Shown piece after piece: positions 21,191 through 28,898 of a stretch of 64,000 bases of DNA. Source of the DNA: a bacterium (GTDB lineage: Bacteria; Bacillota; Bacilli; Lactobacillales; Streptococcaceae); the NCBI GenBank assembly GCA_905221195.1, contig CAJNCF010000003.1:62001-126000 (forward strand), read 5' to 3'. Every line of letters starts with the position of its first letter. Positions within the stretch are counted from its first letter, which is position 1. The notes beneath the pieces were generated by a model, which worked only from the letters and a program-made list of their open reading frames with translations, searched no databases and was not told the origin of the DNA. A program made the position numbers and the translations under genes.

Positions 21191-21663
21191 CCGCTCTATA
21201 CGATTTTTCCGTCTTGAACCAAGACAATCAAGAAACTCCCCTAGATGCCTATCATGGTAAGGTTCTCTTGGTTGTCAATACTGCTACTGGATGTGGTTTA
21301 ACGCCCCAGTACCAAGGACTCCAAGAACTCTATGACTGCTATCAAGATCAGGGATTTGAGATTTTAGACTTCCCTTGCAATCAGTTTATGGGACAAGCAC
21401 CAGGTAGCGCAGAGGAAATCAATTCCTTCTGCACTCTTCATTATCAAACTACTTTCCCACGTTTTGCCAAAATCAAGGTCAACGGCAAAGAAGCAGATCC
21501 TCTCTATGTCTGGTTGAAAGAGCAGAAATCTGGCCCCCTAGGAAAACGAATCGAATGGAATTTCGCTAAGTTTCTCATCGGTCGAGATGGGCAGGTCTTT
21601 GAGCGCTTCTCTTCAAAAACATACCCCAAACAAATTGAAGAGGCCATACAAAACCTACTATAA
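21187..21663 (+). CDS. Glutathione peroxidase family protein
   Basis: A 158-residue thiol peroxidase with a thioredoxin-like fold. The active-site region reads NTATGCGLTPQY with the peroxidatic Cys in place of selenocysteine. Further conserved pieces are FPCNQFMGQAPG (Gln) and IEWNFAKFLI (Trp-Asn of the catalytic tetrad). It reduces peroxides, in bacteria usually with thioredoxin. The gene is known in pneumococci as gpx/basA. It is last in the operon and followed by a strong terminator. Confidence 0.9.
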   Translation: MTALYDFSVLNQDNQETPLDAYHGKVLLVVNTATGCGLTPQYQGLQELYDCYQDQGFEILDFPCNQFMGQAPGSAEEINSFCTLHYQTTFPRFAKIKVNGKEADPLYVWLKEQKSGPLGKRIEWNFAKFLIGRDGQVFERFSSKTYPKQIEEAIQNLL

Positions 21664-21669
21664 TTTCAC

Positions 21670-21720
21670 AATCTCACTATTCTTAGGTTCCCTTTAGCCT
21701 AATGAATAGTGAGATTTTTT
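21670..21720 (+). terminator. Terminator after the glutathione peroxidase gene
   Basis: Thirteen-base perfect arms AATCTCACTATTC and GAATAGTGAGATT followed by TTTT. Confidence 0.9.
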
Positions 21721-21740
21721 GATTGGCTGTGACTCAAATA

Positions 21741-21774
21741 AAAAAACACCCCATGATATGAAACATGAAGTGTT
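21741..21774 (-). terminator. Terminator of the umuC-like operon
   Basis: Stem AACACTTCATG with CATGGGGTGTT (two mismatches) and a T run on the minus strand, 34 bases after the last gene of the operon. Confidence 0.8.
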
Positions 21775-21807
21775 ATAAAAATGATACATTTTACAGCAGA
21801 CAACCCT

Positions 21808-22101
21808 CTACTGACTACTATTTTTAACCCCAACATATGCATAGGTTCTATTTCTAGGACACTCTTTTTCCGTTACTACCCTAAAATAAAAGCGATGCTC
21901 CCTCCCATCCTTAGCATTTTCCTTGTTTAAGGCAAAGTAATTTTTCTGATTCAGCGCCATAGTGCGTAGGATGTCATCAATCAAGAAAGTCAGAGGTACA
22001 TTCATGGCAGAGTATTTTTGAAAATCCTCTTCAAAACGAATATAGTCATCTGAAAAATAATCCATCTGCAGTTTGTTTTCATACAACTCTTTTCTAGTCA
22101 T
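21808..22101 (-). CDS. Hypothetical protein of the umuC-like operon
   Basis: A 97-residue soluble protein of unknown family (MTRKELYENKLQMDYFSDDY, later KDGREHRFYFRVV). Its start overlaps the stop of the YolD-like gene by eight bases, so it is translationally coupled to the SOS-like operon. Such small genes often accompany umuC/yolD modules in streptococci. I can assign no biochemical role. Confidence 0.65.
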   Translation of the reverse strand: MTRKELYENKLQMDYFSDDYIRFEEDFQKYSAMNVPLTFLIDDILRTMALNQKNYFALNKENAKDGREHRFYFRVVTEKECPRNRTYAYVGVKNSSQ

Positions 22102-22456
22102 ACACTCCCTCCTCCCACAGTCGAATTTCTAGGATATCTGAAAGCTCTATCAGCCTGTAACCATCGCTTGTTCTAATAGATAAGGATTTAGAGGATAACT
22201 CTCTCACCTTACCGATGATAGTGGCTTTCTGCTTCTTTTCCTTAACCACAAAACTTCCCTTCAGTTGGCCAACATAAAGCTGGGAAAGCAAGTGTAGTTT
22301 CTCATCTAGAGTCAAATCTGTCGAAAAATCAACACGGCTTTTTTCTTCACTGAGCGAACTGGTGTGTTCTGATAGGTAAAATCCCATCCACTTCTGCATA
22401 CCTGGATCTTGATAATCTCGCGCGGATTGAAAGGGTAAATAAGAACGATCAATCAT
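22094..22456 (-). CDS. YolD-like protein
   Basis: A 120-residue protein with the YolD pattern (IDRSYLPFQSARDYQDPGMQKWMGFYLSEHTSSL, then a beta-rich domain GSFVVKEKKQKATIIGKVRELSSKSLSIRTSDGYRLIELSDILEI). YolD-like proteins are paired with Y-family polymerases and may act as UmuD-like partners. It overlaps umuC by four bases (ATGA junction). Confidence 0.8.
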   Translation of the reverse strand: MIDRSYLPFQSARDYQDPGMQKWMGFYLSEHTSSLSEEKSRVDFSTDLTLDEKLHLLSQLYVGQLKGSFVVKEKKQKATIIGKVRELSSKSLSIRTSDGYRLIELSDILEIRLWEEGVYD

Positions 22457-23868
22457 TTTAATCCATCTAAACCTCCAGCAGAATGTCCCCCAATCAGCTT
22501 GCTTCTGGCAAGGCTCCTAGAGGCTTCTTCCAGTGCATTGGCTTTTAAAAGAGAAGTGAAACCAAATTCTTCCCGAATAGAGTCAATAGCCGTCTGGAGT
22601 CTTTCTTCTTTTTCTAACTTGTCAACATCATCAAAGAGGGAAATCAAGCTAAAGGACTCATCCACAAATCCTGAATAGTTGACTCCGACACTTCTGACCG
22701 CTCCAGAAGTGTATTTATTATGAAATAACTTCAAAACATAGTCCGTTAAGACAGCTGTATTATTGGTCGGTTCGACCTTCATTTGTGTGTGTATAGACGG
22801 TCTGACTTCCTGTTTAGAGAAACCAAGATAGATAGAAACAAGGGTTGTTTTCTTGCCCGCCCTTCTCAGTCTAATAGCCACCTGCTCCGCCATTTCTCGA
22901 AGAATAATTTCGATATCCCGTAGCTTCACGTAGTCTCTAGGTAGGATTTGAGAATTTCCCAAACCTTGGGATTTGGCTTTATAGGGCTTATGAACATTGC
23001 TCTCATCAATCCCATTAGCATGAAACCACAAACGTAGGCCAGCCTGACCGAGAACCTTCTGTAACTGGTCTGGATTGCTGGTAGCCAATTCTTTGATAGA
23101 AAAAATCCCCAAGGCATTCAAGCGTTTCTCCATCCGCCTGCCAATCCCCCAAAAGTCTGTCATCTTAGGAATGGCCCAGACCTTCTCTTCCACATCCTGA
23201 TAAGACCAGTTGGCCCTCATGGTCGGAGTGTGCTTGGCCTCATTATCCAGAGCCAACTTTGCCAGTAAGGGATTGGCATTGGACATACCCACTGTAGAGT
23301 AAATCCCTGTCTGCCTCCAAATATCCCTCTGAATACGAGCAGAAAGCAGATCCAGCTTGTCTTTGCGAGAGAGACTCTTGTCTGGGATGAAGTAGTTGAG
23401 TGAACTAGTCAGGTCAATAAAGCCCTCATCAATAGAGTAGGGATAAATATCATCTGGACTGCCATAGTTTTGAAAGATTCGTTGAATTTCCATATTGACT
23501 GCTATGTATTCATCCATCCGAGGAGGCACAATCAAGGTCGCTTGAGCCCAATCTTCGATATAACGAACATAATCCGAGTCGGTAGGCAACCCTTGCTTTC
23601 GAGCATTGTAATAAGAAAATTTGCGCGTTTTGATATCAAAAGGCAGATCATAGGCCCGACCAACATTGGACTTGCCAAAAATCTTCTTAAACATGGGAGA
23701 GGAAGCTAGGATAAGACCAGTAGAATTATCTGCTCGACTCATGACACAAAGTGAAGTCTTCAGCGGATGCAAGCCCCTTTTCACACACTCAACACTGGCA
23801 TAAAAGGATTTCATATCGACAAAGGCAATATCACTTTTGGGCTCTCTGGAATAGTCAAAGTAGCCCAT
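22453..23868 (-). CDS. Y-family DNA polymerase (UmuC/ImpB/MucB type)
   Basis: A 471-residue translesion polymerase. The catalytic carboxylates are in IAFVDMKSFYASVE and YSIDEGFIDLT. The thumb/little-finger region follows (WGIGRRMEKRLNALGI helix-hairpin-helix). It is a second Y-family enzyme in this window, distinct from dinB at 60.6 kb. Its promoter lies before the upstream repressor gene, three bases away, so repressor cleavage after DNA damage would induce it. Comparable genes occur on streptococcal ICEs as well as in chromosomes. Confidence 0.92.
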   Translation of the reverse strand: MGYFDYSREPKSDIAFVDMKSFYASVECVKRGLHPLKTSLCVMSRADNSTGLILASSPMFKKIFGKSNVGRAYDLPFDIKTRKFSYYNARKQGLPTDSDYVRYIEDWAQATLIVPPRMDEYIAVNMEIQRIFQNYGSPDDIYPYSIDEGFIDLTSSLNYFIPDKSLSRKDKLDLLSARIQRDIWRQTGIYSTVGMSNANPLLAKLALDNEAKHTPTMRANWSYQDVEEKVWAIPKMTDFWGIGRRMEKRLNALGIFSIKELATSNPDQLQKVLGQAGLRLWFHANGIDESNVHKPYKAKSQGLGNSQILPRDYVKLRDIEIILREMAEQVAIRLRRAGKKTTLVSIYLGFSKQEVRPSIHTQMKVEPTNNTAVLTDYVLKLFHNKYTSGAVRSVGVNYSGFVDESFSLISLFDDVDKLEKEERLQTAIDSIREEFGFTSLLKANALEEASRSLARSKLIGGHSAGGLDGLK

Positions 23869-23871
23869 AGG

Positions 23872-24558
23872 CTAACCCTCCATCGGCACAAAATTCCCAA
23901 CGATAATCCCTACAATACGAGGATCTTCCTCATAGGAAATGAAAATATCCTTATATTTAGGATTGATCGAAACCAGACGCAGGCCATCTTCCTCTCGATA
24001 GACCCGCTTGATATAGGTTTGGTTGTTACAAACCACCGCATAAACTGCCCCGTCATAGTCAAATCCCGTCTCTCGAATCAGAGCTACTGAACCATTTTGA
24101 TATTTAGGTTCCATGGAGTCCCCAGACACCCAAGACGCAAAATCATGGGCCAACTCCTCATTAAAGTAAACCGTATCAAAATTCCTGTCATCGTAGACTG
24201 ACGCCCCGATACCTGCTGACATGCGTTCATAGACACGGTACTCGTAGAGGCTCTCTGGCATGGTCTTCACTTTCTGGGATTGTTCCTCTTGAGCCAGATT
24301 GCGAGCATAGAGAGCAACCTTCTCCTTCCCTTGCTTGGAGAGGTTATTGTAGAGACGAACAATTTCAATCTGAGTGAAATAACCTTTTGCTACTTTTAAA
24401 ACGTTCTCTAGCTGAGCAACTTTCTCCTGGGACGGTTTCTTAATCCCACGTTCCCAAGCTGAATAAGCCTGAAAACTAATCCCAAGTTGCTCTGCAATTT
24501 CCTTCTGTGTCAGTTTCAACTCTTTCCTCCGAGCCTTGAGTTTCTCTGGCTGATACAT
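23872..24558 (-). CDS. Xre-S24 self-cleaving repressor (HdiR/LexA-like)
   Basis: A 228-residue protein with an N-terminal HTH (LKLTQKEIAEQLGISFQAYSAWERG, about 14-38) and a C-terminal S24 peptidase. The catalytic Ser is at about 148 in GDSMEP and the Lys at about 184 in YIKRVY. A possible autocleavage site is Ala-Gly near 115-116. Streptococci lack classical LexA, and HdiR-like proteins take its role, so this one likely represses the umuC operon until RecA-stimulated cleavage. The ATG at 24558 is chosen for AGGAGG seven bases upstream; a longer reading adds 12 codons without support. Confidence 0.88.
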   Translation of the reverse strand: MYQPEKLKARRKELKLTQKEIAEQLGISFQAYSAWERGIKKPSQEKVAQLENVLKVAKGYFTQIEIVRLYNNLSKQGKEKVALYARNLAQEEQSQKVKTMPESLYEYRVYERMSAGIGASVYDDRNFDTVYFNEELAHDFASWVSGDSMEPKYQNGSVALIRETGFDYDGAVYAVVCNNQTYIKRVYREEDGLRLVSINPKYKDIFISYEEDPRIVGIIVGNFVPMEG

Positions 24559-24617
24559 AATCCACCTCCTATTATATGCTTGAATGGAGAACATCTCCCT
24601 TAGAAAGACTAATCGAT

Positions 24618-24648
24618 GGTTGAACTTATATTTTTTTAAAACTCAACC
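24618..24648. promoter_or_regulatory. Candidate operator upstream of the repressor gene
   Basis: Inverted repeat GGTTGAACTT and AAACTCAACC, with perfect outer hexamers GGTTGA/TCAACC, spanning 31 bases about 60 bases upstream of the repressor start. The position fits autoregulation. The binding protein is inferred. Confidence 0.45.
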
Positions 24649-24824
24649 AATTTAGTTTAGTTTTATTATATAAAAAAAGTGGACAAATGTCCACTAGGAA
24701 TATCAGAAACATCGTGAGTTTTCATCAAACTAAAAAGACTTAGCCCTGTACAATACAGAAGTAAATCCTTTGAATGAATAATTGCTCTAACTTTTAAAAT
24801 CCATACGGCAATTCCAGTTTTTCT

Positions 24825-26297
24825 CTATTTGATACCAGACATTAGCTTTTCAATACGTGGAACATAGAAGAATAAGATAATACTGAATACAATCGTAATT
24901 CCTCCAACAATTCCATAGTAAGCGACTTCAGTTTCGCTTGTATAAAATTTTACAATTTGAGCATTGATAGCTTGGGCAGCAGCATTACTCAAGAACCAGA
25001 TAGACATCATTTGTGCTTGGAAGGATTTTGGTGCTAGCTTAGTAGTGACTGATAGACCAATAGGCGAAATCAACATTTCCCCCACAATCACAATAGCCCA
25101 ACTCATAATCAACCAGAAAGGACTGACTTTAACATCTGTCCCAAAGAGCATCCCTGGTAACATCATCCACAAGAAGGATAGACCTGCCGCAAATAAACCG
25201 TAAGCAAATTTCTTAGAAGAGGACGGTTGATTTTTCCCCATTTTCCCCCACAACCACGCAAAAATCGGCACATAAATCATAATGAAAAGTGGATTGATAC
25301 TTTGGAAAAAGCTAGATGGGAAATGAATCTGATTTCCAAATACATTAAAGTAGAGTCGAGTTTGATCATCCGCAAATAGAGCGAGAACAACAGACCCCTG
25401 TTCCTCAATAGACCAGAAGAGCACCCCAGCGATAAATAGAGGAATGTAGGCAAATACTCGAGATCTCTCAGTAGCAGTTATTTTCTGACTAGATAAAATT
25501 TTGAAGAAATAGTAGATTGGAATGATTACCGCAATAACTGTAAAGATATTAACAATCATGTCCACGTTAAATTGGTGAGTAAAGACCAAACCTAGAACCA
25601 CCAGAACAACCATGATAAGTGTAATCAGTAAGCGTTTAATCAAGGTCTGCTGCTCCTTCTGTGAAAGTGGATCAGTGGGGTAAAGACTTGATTCAGGAAG
25701 GTATTTCTTCCCATCCATCACATACTTCACCAAACCAAAGAACATCCCAATGGCAGCTAATGAGAAACCTAGGTGGAAATTGACTTCCTGACCTAGATAA
25801 CCCACTAGATAAGGGGCAACGAAGGCACCTAAGTTAATACCAAAGACAAAGATACTAAATCCTGCATCCCGTCTATCATCCTCTTTCTCATAAATTCCCC
25901 CAACCATATCTGAGATATTGGGTTTTAAAAATCCAGTACCAAATATAATCAAGGCAATAGAAAGATAGAGAGCCACTTGTCCAAAAGGTGTTGCCAAAGC
26001 AATATGCCCTAGCATAATCAGAATACCACCGTAAAAGACGGTCTTACGGCTTCCTAAAATACGGTCACTGACAAAACCACCGACAACCGAGGATAAAAAT
26101 ACCAGCGAGCCATAAATCGCCATAACCGATGCAGCTGTGGTCTTATCCATCCCCAACCCACCATCTTGCACACTATAGTACATATAGTAAAGTAGGATAG
26201 CACGCATCCCATAGTAAGAAAAGCGCTCCCACATCTCTGTAAAGAAGAGGGTGGACAAGCCAATAGGATGTCCAAAAAATGTTTTCTGTTTTTCCAT
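24825..26297 (-). CDS. dtpT: Di-/tripeptide:proton symporter (POT family)
   Basis: Proton-coupled importer of di- and tripeptides with about 14 membrane helices, 490 residues. The N-terminus has the PTR2 signature (GLSTLFFTEMWERFSYYGMRAIL with ExxER), and FGINLGAFVAPYLVGYLG matches the second family signature. It complements the Ali/Ami oligopeptide system. AGGAG lies upstream of the ATG. The gene is next to the old rpsI downstream region, now separated from rpsI by the mobile element. Confidence 0.93.
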   Translation of the reverse strand: MEKQKTFFGHPIGLSTLFFTEMWERFSYYGMRAILLYYMYYSVQDGGLGMDKTTAASVMAIYGSLVFLSSVVGGFVSDRILGSRKTVFYGGILIMLGHIALATPFGQVALYLSIALIIFGTGFLKPNISDMVGGIYEKEDDRRDAGFSIFVFGINLGAFVAPYLVGYLGQEVNFHLGFSLAAIGMFFGLVKYVMDGKKYLPESSLYPTDPLSQKEQQTLIKRLLITLIMVVLVVLGLVFTHQFNVDMIVNIFTVIAVIIPIYYFFKILSSQKITATERSRVFAYIPLFIAGVLFWSIEEQGSVVLALFADDQTRLYFNVFGNQIHFPSSFFQSINPLFIMIYVPIFAWLWGKMGKNQPSSSKKFAYGLFAAGLSFLWMMLPGMLFGTDVKVSPFWLIMSWAIVIVGEMLISPIGLSVTTKLAPKSFQAQMMSIWFLSNAAAQAINAQIVKFYTSETEVAYYGIVGGITIVFSIILFFYVPRIEKLMSGIK

Positions 26298-26472
26298 ATA
26301 TATTCTCCTTAAAAATATAATAACTCATTTTACAGAATTTTCAAACAAATATCAAGCAAATCCTGTTTCTTTTAGAAAATTTTCTGAAAAATCTATTTAG
26401 ATTAGTTTTCGCTTTATCATCAATTAAAAAATATCAAATAAAGATCCAGTTACCAATTTAGTAAGAAAGTAT

Positions 26473-26500
26473 AAAAAAGAACACCCAGAAAGGTGCTCTC
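26473..26500 (-). terminator. Original rpsI terminator, displaced by the mobile element
   Basis: Stem GAGCACC/GGGTGTTC followed by TTTTTT on the minus strand, 24 bases beyond the displaced rpsI tail. It must have served rpsI before integration. Confidence 0.75.
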
Positions 26501-26523
26501 TGTAAGTATCGTAATTCTTTCGA

Positions 26524-26575
26524 ATTAACGTTTACTAAATTGTGATGCTTTACGAGCTTTCTTAAGACCTGGTTT
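26524..26575 (-). other. attL: displaced 3' end of rpsI
   Basis: The minus strand still reads the S9 ending ASQFSKR and a stop, with synonymous codons compared with the intact gene. The 38-base block 26538-26575 is identical to 38035-38072. Beyond 26575 the sequences diverge. This marks the left boundary of the integrated element. The region 26298-26811 otherwise holds the terminator and arm-type sites described separately. Confidence 0.93.
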
Positions 26576-26676
26576 TTTCTACATCATGATATTTATGGTA
26601 AATTATCACTAAAGTTAAGTAATTTTGAGAGATAAATCCTCAATATTTACATATATAACCCTTTTAAAAATCAAAA

Positions 26677-26695
26677 GGTTATCAAAGGGTTATCA
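26677..26695 (+). repeat. Left arm-type sites (two GGTTATCA repeats)
   Basis: Two direct copies of GGTTATCA at 26677-26684 and 26688-26695, 11 bases apart. The same pair with the same period lies near the right end at 37916-37934. They are likely binding sites of the tyrosine integrase arm domain. Confidence 0.7.
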
Positions 26696-26700
26696 CTTTT

Positions 26701-26730
26701 TAGTTTTCGGAGCTTATGTAGTTGAGAAAT
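26701..26730 (-). repeat. Copy 1 of a 30-base element repeat
   Basis: Its reverse complement matches 36691-36720 at 28 of 30 positions and resembles 36032-36060. The shared core is ATAAGCTCCGAAA. It lies just inside the left end of the element. Confidence 0.75.
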
Positions 26731-26811
26731 CGACTGCTTTTTTAGTTATTAAACTAAATTTCAAGTTGGTATTTACAAAAAATTATTGATACCCCTAAAG
26801 CAATATCTACA

Positions 26812-28074
26812 CTATTTTTTTAAGTGAATATTATTAAAGATACTAGCTTTTAAAACAATGAAAGGAATATTTCCTAAACTAGGTATACTTGTTTTATCAA
26901 AAATCTCAATTAGAACACCTATAATAGCTCTTAAAACAAATTTTTCAGTAGATTCGTCAATCTGTTTTCCAGTTCTTAATAGAAGTAGATTTCTTTGTAT
27001 ATAATCAATAAAATCTATCATAAAAAAATCATTAATATCATCTAATAAATTAAAATAAGCAATTGCTGTTGGTAGACTGTTGATTATATAAGACTCTTTA
27101 GCTAATATATAGTTTATATCAAAATCAGATTTTTTAATTTCATCAAAACAATCTGTGTTATATTTTAAAGTATTTAACACAGATAGCAATATTGAATAGA
27201 CACTAGAAAGTTCTACTGAATTTACTTCAATTTCAGATTCAAAAAACATGAACAAATTATGTAAAAGCTTATTGAAATTCATTGAGTCTACAATGAATTT
27301 AACTTTATTTGAATTCAAAAAAATCTTTTCTCTAATTTCATATGTATTAAAAAAGAAAATTTCAGATAACATCGAATCAATCTGCGAACTAATATTGTTG
27401 TAGTCTCCCCATTCTTTAGATGCTGATATATAACTATAATTTCCAATGCCAGGAAATAATGCATTTCCGTTCGATTTTAGGTATTTATAAATCTTTATGC
27501 CTCCATTTAGATACCCAAAAAGAATTTCCTCACCAATTATTGTTGTAGCAGTAATATAAAATGAATCTGGTATATTTTTAGAAACAACTTCTCCTGACTT
27601 TAAAGATACAATACTAATATAATTTTTCGTAATATCACTAGAATCATAATACTTTATATTCTCTATATATAAATTATCTTCTCGCATTATCAAAATTATA
27701 CCTTTAGTATCGTTAACCACAAAACTAGGTCTATAATGATCTTTGTATTGTTCTAATTCTTTCTCTTTTTCTTTTTCATTTCTTTTACGTTCTTTTTCAC
27801 GTTCATTTCGTTCATCATTGTATCTATTTCTTTCATTACTAACAAATACATATACCGTGAAAGAAATAGTTAATGCAGTCGCATAAAAAGCAAAATTTTC
27901 AACCAAAACATTGAATACTAACTTCAAAGGTTCTGGAGGGATTGTAGCCCCGTAATAAACGAAGTATCTAACCGTTTTAACTATAATAGGAAAAAAAAAT
28001 ATAAAAGTAATAAATAGGCCAACTCCCCAAGTGTTGAACTTAAAATCATCCTGTCTGTCTGTTATATTTCTCAA
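26812..28074 (-). CDS. Two-helix membrane protein of the cargo operon, unknown family
   Basis: A 420-residue protein not recognised as any family. Two membrane helices lie at about 16-40 and 58-79, then a highly charged Arg/Glu/Lys segment (80-110) likely to be a coiled coil, then a soluble mostly helical region of about 300 residues. The start codon is TTG; AAAGGAG eight bases upstream supports it and no ATG fits. It is third in line behind the OLD ATPase and the DRGH nuclease, 129 bases from the latter. Membrane-anchored proteins in defence operons often act as effectors, but that is inference here. Confidence 0.7.
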   Translation of the reverse strand: MRNITDRQDDFKFNTWGVGLFITFIFFFPIIVKTVRYFVYYGATIPPEPLKLVFNVLVENFAFYATALTISFTVYVFVSNERNRYNDERNEREKERKRNEKEKEKELEQYKDHYRPSFVVNDTKGIILIMREDNLYIENIKYYDSSDITKNYISIVSLKSGEVVSKNIPDSFYITATTIIGEEILFGYLNGGIKIYKYLKSNGNALFPGIGNYSYISASKEWGDYNNISSQIDSMLSEIFFFNTYEIREKIFLNSNKVKFIVDSMNFNKLLHNLFMFFESEIEVNSVELSSVYSILLSVLNTLKYNTDCFDEIKKSDFDINYILAKESYIINSLPTAIAYFNLLDDINDFFMIDFIDYIQRNLLLLRTGKQIDESTEKFVLRAIIGVLIEIFDKTSIPSLGNIPFIVLKASIFNNIHLKK

Positions 28075-28203
28075 AATATTATCTCCTTTTTAAGATATAT
28101 ATGTAGAACGAAAAATATTTTGTAAGATAAAACTGCTATTTAATAAGTAGTTAAATATAAGAGAGAACTCTAATATTTTGATATATTATATTTTAAATAC
28201 TCT

Positions 28204-28857
28204 CTAACCTTTTCTCCGTTCCTCAGGAATAAACGCATGAATTATCTTTTCATTTGAATCGCTTTTATTTTTTAAGTTAATATAAATTCTACGCCCTAAA
28301 ATTAGTGATTCTTTTCTATACTCTTCAATTTCATAATAAACTTCTCTATCAGAATTTCCCTTATCATCTAAAAAATTTTTAACTATCTGTTCAAAATGTA
28401 ACTGCCCAACAAAAGCTTTGGAATTTCGGTTTGCTTTTGGATCTTGAGGGGTTATATTTCTTTTGTTACCTTTGCTAAAAAAATTCTCTATTTTTTTCAA
28501 TTTTTCTTGATTTTGAGTATTTTCTTCTAAAGGAACTAAATATTCTTTAAAACATTTTGGAATAAAATGTCCCCTATCTTTACCCTCTACTTTTTTACCC
28601 TTTTGTAATTCATAATTATCAAGTGCCTTATCAAAGTAATCTTCGGAAGGATTCTTACTGAGGTAGAGTTTCCAAACTATTGGATCGTCTAAAAAGAATG
28701 GTACTGTTTTATTTTTAAATTCAGAAACTCTATTTTTAAATTTATAATATTCTCCTTCATGACTATAATTAAATTCTAATTTATTTTGTTTTTTTTCAAA
28801 AAATTCATTCATTTCCTTTATTTCAATCATATCTTGTAGTATTGACTTTATTTCCAT
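28204..28857 (-). CDS. EndA/NucA-like DRGH (beta-beta-alpha-Me) nuclease without signal peptide
   Basis: A 217-residue protein whose middle carries the nuclease signature: DRGH at 94-97 (His as general base), then NITPQ at 134-138, Asn at 143 and 145, and GQLHFEQIV with Glu156. The order and spacing resemble streptococcal EndA (N-x-x-x-Q, A-N, G-Q, E-x-x-V). Unlike EndA there is no signal peptide or membrane anchor, so it probably acts in the cytoplasm. It starts 41 bases after the OLD-family gene. The first 60 residues are charged and may regulate or bind a partner. The assignment rests on motif reading; a toxin role is also possible. Confidence 0.65.
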   Translation of the reverse strand: MEIKSILQDMIEIKEMNEFFEKKQNKLEFNYSHEGEYYKFKNRVSEFKNKTVPFFLDDPIVWKLYLSKNPSEDYFDKALDNYELQKGKKVEGKDRGHFIPKCFKEYLVPLEENTQNQEKLKKIENFFSKGNKRNITPQDPKANRNSKAFVGQLHFEQIVKNFLDDKGNSDREVYYEIEEYRKESLILGRRIYINLKNKSDSNEKIIHAFIPEERRKG

Positions 28858-28898
28858 TTTTAATTTTATTAAAAAATTTATTATTCACTCTCTATCTT

